Source: Streptomyces sp. 35G-GA-8 (lineage in GTDB: Bacteria; Actinomycetota; Actinomycetes; Streptomycetales; Streptomycetaceae). From it: DNA of 64,000 bases. The stretch lies in the NCBI RefSeq assembly GCF_023534745.1, contig NZ_JAMHJQ010000011.1, positions 186,001 to 250,000 of the forward strand, given 5' to 3'. The translations under genes and the position numbers were made by a program. Shown here one piece after another: positions 51,478 through 59,920 of the stretch. Position 1 is the first letter of the stretch; each line of letters starts with the position of its first letter. Below the pieces are notes generated by a model. It was not told the origin of the DNA. It did not search any database and saw only the letters and a program-made list of their open reading frames with translations.

Positions 51478-51511
51478 TGTCCTGTGCAGAGATTTGTCCT
51501 GTGCACAGATT
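51478..51511 (+). promoter_or_regulatory. adjacent 17-bp direct repeats before the exporter gene
   Basis: TGTCCTGTGCAGAGATT (51478-51494) is followed directly by TGTCCTGTGCACAGATT, one mismatch apart. The second copy contains the palindrome CTGTGCACAG. Located 54 bases upstream of the MFS start, they look like an operator for a local regulator, though no regulator gene adjoins. Confidence 0.5.
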
Positions 51512-51564
51512 CGACGCAGTCCGGGGGGCGATCCGCCGGAGATTCACCGTGAGGGACGATCTCG

Positions 51565-53118
51565 ATGAGTGACCCGCCCCCGAAACCGGACCCACGACCC
51601 CGCCCCGAGCCCGGCGCCGCCGTCGACACCCACCGCTGGTGGGCTCTGGCCGTCATCGCGACGGCCCAGCTCATGGTCGTACTCGACGCCACCATCGTGA
51701 ACATCGCCCTGCCCTCCGCGCAGCGCGAACTCGGCCTCACCAACGGCAACCGGCAGTGGGTGATCACCGCGTACAGCCTCGCCTTCGGCGGTCTCCTGCT
51801 GCTGGGCGGCCGGATCGCCGACCTCGTCGGCCGCAAACGCACCTTCATCGCCGGGCTGATCGGCTTCGCCGCGGCCTCCGCGATCGGCGGCGCGTCCACC
51901 GGCCCCGAGATGCTCTTCGCCTCCCGCGCGCTCCAGGGCGTCTTCGCCGCGCTCCTCGCCCCCTCCGCGCTCTCCCTGCTCACCACCAGATTCACCAGTG
52001 GCAGCGAGCGCGCCAAGGCGTTCGGGATCTTCAGCGCCATCGCGGGCGCGGGCTCCGCCATCGGTCTGCTCGTCGGCGGCGTCCTCACCGAATTCCTCAG
52101 CTGGCGCTGGTGCCTCTACGTCAACGTCCCGATCGCCGTCATCGCCGTCGTCGGCGCGCTCACCCTCCTCAGCGACCGCGCGGGCACCCGGGAGGCCCAC
52201 CTCGACATCCCCGGCGTCGTCCTCGGCTGCGGCGGGCTCGTCGCCCTCGTCTACGGGCTCAGCGAGGCCGAGGCGCACGGCTGGAGCGCCCCGCTCGTCC
52301 TGGGGCCGCTGATCGGCGGGGTCGCGCTCCTCTGCGTCTTCGCCTGGTGGCAGACCCGCAGCCCCGGCCCGCTCCTGCCCCCGCACATCATCCGCGACCG
52401 CAACCGCGGCGGCTCGGTGCTCACCATGTGCCTGACGACCATCGGACTGTTCGGGGCGTTCCTGTTCATGACGTACTTCCTGCAGAACATCCTCGGCTAC
52501 TCACCGCTCAGAACCGGTCTCGCCTTCCTGCCGCTGACCACCGCGATCGTCGTCGGATCCACCCAGATCTCCGCCCGGCTGCTGCCCTACGTACCACCGA
52601 GGCTGCTGCTCGGCCCGGGGCTGCTGCTCGCGGCGGGCGGGCTGTACTCACTGACCTTCATCGACACCCATTCCAGCTACCCCACCCACATCCTGCCCGG
52701 CACGCTGCTGCTCGGCCTGGGCCTGGGGCTGACCTTCATGCCCGCCATCTCCACCGCCACCACCGGCGTCGCGCCGAAGGACGCCGGGGTCGGCTCCGCC
52801 ACCGTCAACACGGCTCAGCAGATCGGCGGATCCATCGGTACGGCTCTGCTCAACACCCTCGCGACGACCGCCACCGCGACCTACCTGGCGACCCATCTCA
52901 CCTCGGCGGAACGGCAGGCGGCGCCCAGGGGAGGGCTCACACCGGCGCAGAAGGCCGACATCGTCAACACCGGCACCGTGCACGGCTTCACCGTCGCCAT
53001 GGCCTGGGCGGCCATCATTCTGGTGGGCGCCGCGGTGATCGCCGTACTGCTCGTCAACGGCGGTTCGCCGCGCAGCCGGGAGGCCGCCGCCGAGGCGGCG
53101 CGAGCGCGGACCGCCTGA
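51565..53118 (+). CDS. DHA2-family multidrug exporter (EmrB/QacA type)
   Basis: A 517-residue major facilitator with about 14 predicted helices. DHA2 features: WALAVIATAQLMVVLDATIVNIALPSAQRELGL (motif D1 in helix 1), LGGRIADLVGRKR (motif A), GLLVGGVLTEFLSWRWCLYVNVPIAV (motif C). It likely exports drugs or metabolites by proton antiport; substrate unknown. The start ATG at 51565 follows GGGACGA. It is placed after a SoxR-controlled oxidoreductase with a terminator between, so co-regulation is not evident. Confidence 0.92.
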   Translation: MSDPPPKPDPRPRPEPGAAVDTHRWWALAVIATAQLMVVLDATIVNIALPSAQRELGLTNGNRQWVITAYSLAFGGLLLLGGRIADLVGRKRTFIAGLIGFAAASAIGGASTGPEMLFASRALQGVFAALLAPSALSLLTTRFTSGSERAKAFGIFSAIAGAGSAIGLLVGGVLTEFLSWRWCLYVNVPIAVIAVVGALTLLSDRAGTREAHLDIPGVVLGCGGLVALVYGLSEAEAHGWSAPLVLGPLIGGVALLCVFAWWQTRSPGPLLPPHIIRDRNRGGSVLTMCLTTIGLFGAFLFMTYFLQNILGYSPLRTGLAFLPLTTAIVVGSTQISARLLPYVPPRLLLGPGLLLAAGGLYSLTFIDTHSSYPTHILPGTLLLGLGLGLTFMPAISTATTGVAPKDAGVGSATVNTAQQIGGSIGTALLNTLATTATATYLATHLTSAERQAAPRGGLTPAQKADIVNTGTVHGFTVAMAWAAIILVGAAVIAVLLVNGGSPRSREAAAEAARARTA

Positions 53119-53177
53119 CCGCGCCCCACGCCCCGAGACCCGCGGCCCGCGCCCCGCGCCCGTACGTCCACAGGGCC

Positions 53178-53657
53178 TTATCGGGACGGCGCCCCCAGCT
53201 CGCCGAGCGCCCCGTCCGTCAGCCGGAACACTGTCCACTCGTCCTGCGGCACCGCGCCCAGCGACCGGTAGAACGCGATCGACGGCTCGTTCCAGTCCAG
53301 GACCGACCACTCCAGCCGCTCATAACCGCGCTCCACACAGATCCGCGCCAGTTCCGTCAGCAGCGCCTTGCCGTGCCCACCACCGCGCCGCTCAGGACGT
53401 ACGTACAGATCCTCCAGGTAGATGCCGCGCACGCCACGCCACGTCGAGAAATTGAGGAACCAGAGCGCGAACCCGACCGGCTCCCCGTCCTCCGTCTCCG
53501 CGATATGCGCGTACGCGGCGGGCCGCTCCCCGAACAGCGCCTCGCGCAACTGCTCCTCGGTGGCGCGCGCCTCGTCCAGGGCCTTCTCATACTCCGCCAG
53601 CTCACGGATCATCGCGCGGATCACCGGAACGTCAGCGGGTGTGGCAGTACGAATCAC
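53178..53657 (-). CDS. GNAT N-acetyltransferase (diamine acetyltransferase-like)
   Basis: A 159-residue GCN5-related acetyltransferase. Motif A (V-R-P-E-R-R-G-G-G-H-G-K-A-LL) binds acetyl-CoA; also present are ALWFLNFSTWRGVRGIYLEDLYV and LEWSVLDWNEPSIAFYRSLGA, the arrangement of spermidine/diamine acetyltransferases (SSAT-like). Substrate is unproven. The gene lies between the exporter (convergent) and an aminoglycoside-phosphotransferase-like gene 73 bases upstream on the same strand. Confidence 0.9.
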   Translation of the reverse strand: MIRTATPADVPVIRAMIRELAEYEKALDEARATEEQLREALFGERPAAYAHIAETEDGEPVGFALWFLNFSTWRGVRGIYLEDLYVRPERRGGGHGKALLTELARICVERGYERLEWSVLDWNEPSIAFYRSLGAVPQDEWTVFRLTDGALGELGAPSR

Positions 53658-53730
53658 GACCCCAGACTCCCCTGTCGCCCCGCCACCGCGCCAGCGGCGA
53701 CCGCTGGCGCACGAGCAGCGACCGCTACCT

Positions 53731-54621
53731 CTACCGCGCGAGCAGCGACCGCGCGATCGACACCTGCTCCGGATTCAGCGCGCGCTCCCCGTCCGCGATG
53801 TCCCACAAGCTGTTCTGGAGCACCCGCCCCAACGTCCACGCCCGCGCCCGCTCCCGGTCGAGCCCCAGCACCTCCGTCATCAGATCGAAGCGCCACACCG
53901 TCTCCGCCGCGTCGAACCGGTTGTCGAGAGCCGGCATCAGATCGAACCCCGGATCGCCCGCCAGCGGCTTCGGATCGATCGCCAGCCACGGCTCCCGCGC
54001 GTCGGCGGGGTGCGAGGCCAGCACGTTCTCGTAGTGCAGATCCCAATGCAGCAACCGGTCCCCGGGCTCGTCCACCACCTCGCGCACCGCCGCCGCGCAA
54101 TCCCGCAGCAGCCTCCGCTCGGCCTCCTCAGGCAGCGACCGCGACAGCACCGGCACGTCGTCGAGCATGCGCGCGGCGACCTCCCCCAGGCCACGCATCC
54201 CCGCCGGCGCGGGCACCGCCGTCAGCCGCGCCAGCAGCTCCGCGATGACCCGGACCGCCTCACGCGAGTCCACCCCGTTCAGATCCCGGGTGTCGAGCCG
54301 CTCCAGCAGCAGCGTGCCGGTCTCGTCGTCGTACCCCAGCAGCCGCACCGCGCCGTCGCCGCCCCACACCCGCAGCGCCACCGGCTCCCCGGCCGACTCC
54401 TCGTCCAGGTGCTGGAGCTTCAGCACGGCGGGCGTACCGTCCGCCCGCTCCACCGGCAGCACCAGCGCGCACATGCCGTACATCGAAGGGCCGGTACGGC
54501 GCAGCTCCCACCGCTCCAGGAAATCCGCCGCCCGGCCCGGCAGCGCCGCGATGAAGGCGCGGCCCGTCTCGCCCAGGATCTTCGACTGTGTTTCCACCAA
54601 CTCCGCCGGAATGTCAATCAC
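53731..54621 (-). CDS. APH(6)/hydroxyurea phosphotransferase-like kinase
   Basis: A 296-residue kinase of the streptomycin-6-phosphotransferase/hydroxyurea-kinase family. Features: IPAELVETQSKILGETGRAFIAALP near the start, LKLQHLDEESAGEPVALRVWGGDGAVRLLGYDDETGTLLLERLD, and the catalytic HWDLHYENVL with Brenner motif Asp, then AIDPKPLAGDPGFDL. Whether it modifies an antibiotic is unknown. Start: GTG at 54621, exactly seven bases after TAGGAT on the - strand, so leaderless; longer readings add Arg-rich sequence that is shadow of the divergent gene. Start-to-start distance to that gene is 35 bases. Confidence 0.87.
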   Translation of the reverse strand: MIDIPAELVETQSKILGETGRAFIAALPGRAADFLERWELRRTGPSMYGMCALVLPVERADGTPAVLKLQHLDEESAGEPVALRVWGGDGAVRLLGYDDETGTLLLERLDTRDLNGVDSREAVRVIAELLARLTAVPAPAGMRGLGEVAARMLDDVPVLSRSLPEEAERRLLRDCAAAVREVVDEPGDRLLHWDLHYENVLASHPADAREPWLAIDPKPLAGDPGFDLMPALDNRFDAAETVWRFDLMTEVLGLDRERARAWTLGRVLQNSLWDIADGERALNPEQVSIARSLLAR

Positions 54622-54655
54622 GTCATCGATCCTAGGGGCATGGGTGAATCGGCCC

Positions 54656-55369
54656 ATGCGCCGTTTCCTGCCCCCGGCCCTCCCCACGGCCCGCCCCCGA
54701 GCCCGGCGCCGGCCCCGGGCCCTCGCCCGGCCCCTCGCCCGCCGCGCGGCCCGCGCCGGAACCGACTGGATCACGAGCGCCCCCGGCACCTACCTCTGGC
54801 TGGCGGCCCTCTTCGTCACCACCGTCGCCCTCCACCGCATGTCACCGGAGCTCGAAGAAGACGTCCTGCGCCAGAGCTCCACCAACATCCATGAGCTGTC
54901 CACCGACCCGGTCCGCGTGCTCATCGTCAGCGCCTTCTGGATCGGCGGCGGCGCGTGGGCCCCGTACGCCGTGCTCTACACCGCCTTCCACGCCCCGGCG
55001 GAACACTGGCTCGGCACCACACGCTGGCTCGCCGTCGTCGCCCTCGCGCACATCGGCGCCACACTGATCAGCGAAGGCGTCCTGGGCTGGGCCATCCGCC
55101 ACGGCCACGCCCCGCAGTCCGCCCTCAACACGCTCGACGTCGGCGTCAGCTACGCACTCGCCGGCGTCATCGCCGTCCTGACCTACCGCGTCCCCAAACC
55201 CTGGCATCTGCCCTACCTCGGCGCCGTCCTCATCTACTTCGGCACCCCCCTGATCGCCGCCCGCGGCTTCACCGACCTCGGCCACTTCGCCGCCGTCCTG
55301 ATCGGCCTCGCCTGCTACCCGCTCACCCTGGACAGGCATACGGACAGCGGTGTACGAACACCCTCATGA
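54656..55369 (+). CDS. rhomboid-like integral membrane protein
   Basis: A 237-residue polytopic membrane protein with about six helices after an Arg/Pro-rich N-terminus. The overall pattern matches the Streptomyces rhomboid-like family: TYLWLAALFVTTVALHRM, a loop, FWIGGGAWAPYAVLYTAFHAPAEHWLG, Ser165 in VGVSYALAGV (position of the rhomboid nucleophile) and His210 in GHFAAVLIGLA (position of the partner histidine). Protease activity is unproven. The start may also be GTG at 54644. It overlaps the next gene by four bases (ATGA). Confidence 0.78.
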   Translation: MRRFLPPALPTARPRARRRPRALARPLARRAARAGTDWITSAPGTYLWLAALFVTTVALHRMSPELEEDVLRQSSTNIHELSTDPVRVLIVSAFWIGGGAWAPYAVLYTAFHAPAEHWLGTTRWLAVVALAHIGATLISEGVLGWAIRHGHAPQSALNTLDVGVSYALAGVIAVLTYRVPKPWHLPYLGAVLIYFGTPLIAARGFTDLGHFAAVLIGLACYPLTLDRHTDSGVRTPS

Positions 55370-56769
55370 CCAGCGCGAACAACGGCGGCATCTCCTTCTG
55401 GTACGCGAAGGACGGCATACCCGCCCCCCGCGAACCACTCCCCGGCGACGCCACCGCCGACATCTGCATCGTCGGCGGCGGGTACACCGGCCTGTGGACG
55501 GCGTACTACCTCAAGAAAGCCGTACCGTTCCTCAACATCACCGTGCTGGAAGGCAAGTTCTGTGGCTACGGAGCCTCCGGACGCAACGGCGGCTGGCTCT
55601 ACAACGGCGTCGCGGGCCGCGACCGCTACGCCAAACTCCACGGCCACGAGTCCGCCGTACGCCTCCAGAAGGCCATGAACGACACCGTCGCCGAGGTCAT
55701 ACGCGTCGCCGACGAGGAGAAGATCGACGCCGACATCCACCGGGGCGGCGTCCTCGAAGTCGCCCGCACCCCCGCCCAGCTCACCCGCCTCAAGGAATTC
55801 CACGCCACCGAGATCGCCTTCGGCGAGACCGACCGCACCCTCCACGGCGCCCGCGAAACCGCCGAACGTGTCCGGGTCACCCAAGCCGTCGGCTCCAGCT
55901 GGACCCCGCACGGCGCCCGACTGCACCCCGCCAAACTGGTCAAGGGCCTCGCCGAGGCCGTCGAAGCACTCGGCGTCACGATCCACGAATCGACGCCCGT
56001 CACCGAAATCAAGCCGAAGCACGCCATCACCCCGTACGGCACCGTCCGCGCGCCCTACATCCTGCGCTGCACCGAAGGCTTCACCGCCACCCTCAAGGGC
56101 ACCCGCCGCGCCTGGCTCCCGATGAACTCCTCGATGATCGCCACCGAACCGCTCCCCACCGAGATCTGGGACACCCTCGGCTGGGACGGCCGCGAAACCC
56201 TCGGCGACATGGCCCACACCTACATGTACGCGCAACGCACCGCCGACGACCGCATCGCCCTCGGCGGCCGCGGCTACCCGTACCGCTACGGCTCCAAGGC
56301 AGCCCGCCTCGGCCACCCCTCCGGCACCGACCCCGCCACGATCGAGGCCCTGCGCGCCATCCTCGTCGACTTCTTCCCCACCACCGCGGGCATCCGCGTC
56401 GACCACGCCTGGTCCGGCGTCCTCGGCGTCCCCCGCGACTGGTGCGCCACCGTCACCCTCGACCGCACCACCGGCCTGGGCTGGGCCGGCGGCTACGTGG
56501 GCTCCGGCGTGGCCACCACCAACCTCGCGGCCCGCACCCTCCGCGACCTGATCCAACAGGACTCCGGCCAGTCGGGCCCCACGGACCTGACCACGCTCCC
56601 CTGGGTCAACCACAAGGTCCGCAACTGGGAACCGGAACCCTTCCGCTGGCTCGGCGTCCACGGCATGTACGCGGCCTACCGCACGGCGGACCGCAAGGAG
56701 ACGACGTCCCCGACCCCGCGATCCCACACCCTGGCCCGCGCGGCGAACCGAGTCTCGGGCCGCCACTGA
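55366..56769 (+). CDS. FAD-dependent oxidoreductase (DAO superfamily)
   Basis: A 467-residue D-amino-acid-oxidase-fold enzyme. FAD motif ICIVGGGYTGLWTAYYLKKAV is at residues 32-52; ASGRNGGWLYN and the late GLGWAGGYVGSGVATTNLAARTLRDL motif are typical of gamma-glutamylputrescine/aminobutyraldehyde-type oxidases (PuuB-like). It may oxidise a polyamine or amino acid derivative; unproven. Start overlaps the rhomboid-like stop, implying coupled expression. Ends before the tRNA-Thr gene and a shared hairpin. Confidence 0.9.
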   Translation: MTSANNGGISFWYAKDGIPAPREPLPGDATADICIVGGGYTGLWTAYYLKKAVPFLNITVLEGKFCGYGASGRNGGWLYNGVAGRDRYAKLHGHESAVRLQKAMNDTVAEVIRVADEEKIDADIHRGGVLEVARTPAQLTRLKEFHATEIAFGETDRTLHGARETAERVRVTQAVGSSWTPHGARLHPAKLVKGLAEAVEALGVTIHESTPVTEIKPKHAITPYGTVRAPYILRCTEGFTATLKGTRRAWLPMNSSMIATEPLPTEIWDTLGWDGRETLGDMAHTYMYAQRTADDRIALGGRGYPYRYGSKAARLGHPSGTDPATIEALRAILVDFFPTTAGIRVDHAWSGVLGVPRDWCATVTLDRTTGLGWAGGYVGSGVATTNLAARTLRDLIQQDSGQSGPTDLTTLPWVNHKVRNWEPEPFRWLGVHGMYAAYRTADRKETTSPTPRSHTLARAANRVSGRH

Positions 56770-56788
56770 CCGAGCACGGGCAAGAGAA

Positions 56789-56819
56789 AAGCCCAGGCCG
56801 GTGGAGATGACCTGGGCTT
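56789..56819 (-). terminator. terminator between tRNA-Thr and the DAO gene
   Basis: A nine-bp stem (AAGCCCAGG with CCTGGGCTT), 13-base loop, directly beside the tRNA 3' end; on the - strand it is followed by TTTTCTC, so it probably terminates the tRNA transcript, and may serve the + strand gene too. Confidence 0.75.
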
Positions 56820-56824
56820 CGCGG

Positions 56825-56898
56825 AGCCCCCTGTCGGATTCGAACCGACGACCTACGCATTACAAGTGCGTTGCTCTGGCCAACTGAGCTAAGGAGGC
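56825..56898 (-). tRNA. tRNA-Thr(TGT)
   Basis: A 74-base cloverleaf on the - strand. The acceptor GCCTCCT pairs with AGGGGGC (one G-U), the D arm is GCTC-AGTTGGCCA-GAGC, and the anticodon stem ACGCA/TGCGT encloses loop CTTGTAA with anticodon TGT. The T arm is GTCGG-TTCGAAT-CCGAC. Discriminator base is T; CCA is not encoded. Confidence 0.97.
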
Positions 56899-56960
56899 GT
56901 GCCCGAGCAGTGTAACCGGCTTCGATCACCGCTCCGCCAGAAATTTCGTTCGTGCAGGAC

Positions 56961-57024
56961 TACTGACAGATCAGTAATGGACAGGTACCGTCACCTCAAG
57001 TTCACCCAGGTGGACTAGACCCAT
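56961..57024 (+). promoter_or_regulatory. msiK promoter with palindrome and dre-like site
   Basis: A promoter CTGACA-N17-TACCGT (-35 at 56963-56968, -10 at 56986-56991) is overlapped at the -35 by the palindrome TACTGACAGATCAGTA (56961-56976). Downstream of the predicted start, GGTGGACTAGACCCAT (57009-57024) matches dre at about 12 of 16 and has the same core as the nagK and cutC sites. Dual control is suggested. Confidence 0.6.
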
Positions 57025-57085
57025 CCTCCGCCCCCCGGCGGAGGACCCACTCCTTTACTCGGATCGTCCGGCACGTTCCTGCCGG
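57024..57085 (+). ncRNA. msiK leader RNA motif
   Basis: Two hairpins lie in the short msiK leader. The first is TCCTCCGCC-CCCC-GGCGGAGGA (57024-57045); the second is CCGGCA-CGTTCC-TGCCGG (57068-57085), separated by ACTCCTTTACTCGGATCGT. An msiK RNA motif upstream of this gene in actinobacteria is known from comparative RNA searches; this position and form agree. Its ligand, if any, is not known to me. Confidence 0.65.
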
Positions 57086-57102
57086 TGAGGGGACACATCG
57101 CC

Positions 57103-58227
<1,125 letters not shown>

Positions 58228-58326
58228 GACGGCCGGGGCACCGTGTTCACGGGCGGCTGCGGCGCGTACGCCGCGTACGGCTGACGCGCCCGCAGAGCTC
58301 CCGGTCCGAACCGGTCCGAGTTCGTC

Positions 58327-58360
58327 CGCGCGGCCCCGCACTCCGGTGCGGGGCCGCGCG
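58327..58360 (+). terminator. terminator after msiK
   Basis: A perfect 15-bp stem (58327-58341 with 58346-58360) and TCCG loop, about 100 bases after the stop. Confidence 0.8.
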
Positions 58361-58500
58361 CGTGTGTCGACAAATACCCCGGCAGACCGGCCATTTCGGA
58401 CAGGGCGCGTCAACACCCCATTCGAAAAGTCCGGTCGAACCATCCCTCACACGAGTGACTAAATGTCGCCAAATCATTACTGACCGCTACGCTCGCCTGC

Positions 58501-58923
58501 GTGACCCACACAGCCCGCCGTATCGGCCGAACTCTCGCTCTCGTACTGCCCGTCGTCCTGGTGCTCTCCGGGACCCTCGCGGTCGCCCGCGTCCCGTGGG
58601 CGGCCAGCACCTCCGAGTCGCAGGTCCTGACCGCCTCTTCGGACACCGCCTCGGTCCGGGCCAAGTCCCGTACGCCCCAGGATATTCTGCGCGACCAGCT
58701 CCTCGTGGAGCTTCAGGAGAAGGATCCGGGCATCGCCCTGACGCACCTTCAGCGGCAGGTCGAGGAGCGCCCGTCGCTCGCCAAGCACTGCATGTCGATC
58801 GCGCGGGCCCTCGGCCGCGCCGCCGTGGCCTCCTACGGCCCGACGCGCGCGCAGTCCTTCTCGCGTCCCGTGTGCGACACCTCGTTCGCGTACGGCGTCT
58901 CCCAGCAGACCGCGGGGAGCTGA
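58501..58923 (+). CDS. small secreted or membrane-anchored protein
   Basis: A 140-residue protein with an N-terminal hydrophobic segment (RTLALVLPVVLVLSGTLAVARV) and a mature part containing two cysteines (KHCMSIAR and PVCDTSFAYG) that may form a disulphide. No family recognised. GTG start at 58501, seven bases after TACGCT (58488-58493), thus leaderless. It is followed 51 bases later by a nucleotidyltransferase gene. Confidence 0.72.
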   Translation: MTHTARRIGRTLALVLPVVLVLSGTLAVARVPWAASTSESQVLTASSDTASVRAKSRTPQDILRDQLLVELQEKDPGIALTHLQRQVEERPSLAKHCMSIARALGRAAVASYGPTRAQSFSRPVCDTSFAYGVSQQTAGS

Positions 58924-58974
58924 CCGCGGGGACTGACCGCCGGCGCCCTGTCCGGCCCGCCTATCGTTCACGGC

Positions 58975-59718
58975 ATGCATACGTATCCGACGCAGGCCGT
59001 GGTTCTCGCGGGCGGCCAGGGGTCGCGGCTGCGCCCGTACACCGATGACCGGCCCAAGCCGATGGTCGAGATCCCCGGAACAGGGACCCCGATCATCGGC
59101 CATCAGCTTTCCTGGCTCGCCGCCGAGGGCGTGACCGATGCCGTCATCTCGTGCGGCCATCTCGCCGAAGTCCTCCAGGAATGGCTGGACTCGGCGGATC
59201 TTCCGCTGCGTGTCACCACCGTGGTGGAGCCCGAGCCGCTGGGGCGCGGCGGCGGCCTCAAGTACGCCGCCGCGCGCCTGCCCGCCCCCGATCAGCCGTG
59301 GTACGCCACCAATGGCGACATCTGGACGCGTTTCTCGCTGCGCGAGATGGCCGCGTTCCACGCCGAGCGTGACGCGACGGCGACGCTCGCCCTCGCCCGG
59401 CCGCGGATCCCGTGGGGGGCCGTCGAGACGGACGAGTTCGGTCATGTCCTCGACTTCATCGAGTCGCCTCCGTCGCCGTATCTGATCAACGCGGGGGTGT
59501 ATGTGTTCTCCACGGGCTTCGTCGAGTTGCTGCCCGATCGCGGCGACCACGAGCGGACCACCTTCCCCCGGCTGGCGCGGCAGCGGCGGCTGGCGGGCTA
59601 TCCGCTGCCGAACGGGGCGTACTGGCGGGCCATCGACACCGCGAAGGACCTCACGGAGGCGGCCAAGGAGCTGGCGTCCGGCGGCCCTGGGCGCCCTGCG
59701 GGCCCTGTCACGTCCTAA
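58975..59718 (+). CDS. NDP-sugar nucleotidyltransferase
   Basis: A 247-residue sugar-1-phosphate nucleotidyltransferase of the NTP_transferase family (mannose-1-phosphate guanylyltransferase or RmlA-like). Catalytic loop VVLAGGQGSRLRPYTDDRPKPMVEI at residues 10-34, LEPLGRGGGLKYA with substrate contacts, NGDIWTRFSLREM (Asp metal ligand), LINAGVYVFSTGFVELLP. It makes an NDP-sugar for glycan synthesis; which sugar is not clear. ATG at 58975 is seven bases after TATCGT, thus leaderless. Confidence 0.88.
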   Translation: MHTYPTQAVVLAGGQGSRLRPYTDDRPKPMVEIPGTGTPIIGHQLSWLAAEGVTDAVISCGHLAEVLQEWLDSADLPLRVTTVVEPEPLGRGGGLKYAAARLPAPDQPWYATNGDIWTRFSLREMAAFHAERDATATLALARPRIPWGAVETDEFGHVLDFIESPPSPYLINAGVYVFSTGFVELLPDRGDHERTTFPRLARQRRLAGYPLPNGAYWRAIDTAKDLTEAAKELASGGPGRPAGPVTS

Positions 59719-59852
59719 GAGGGCGTCGGGCCCCTTCCCGGGCGGGTCCCGGGCGTCCCGGGGTCCCCGGGAGCCCCGGCGCCCCCGTAGGACGCTGACG
59801 GCCTTCCTGAGCGGCTGAGCGACGACTGCGCGACTCCGCGACTGCGCGACGA

Positions 59853-59890
59853 CTGAGGGGCGGCCACCCGCTCGGGTGGCCGCCCCTCAG
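59853..59890. terminator. bidirectional terminator
   Basis: A perfect 17-bp stem (59853-59869 with 59874-59890) and GCTC loop lies between convergent genes. Just before it are direct repeats of GCGACGACTG and CGACTGCGCGAC (about 59819-59853). Confidence 0.85.
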
Positions 59891-59920
59891 TTCAGTTCTG
59901 TGCTCCTTGCGGTCACGGCG

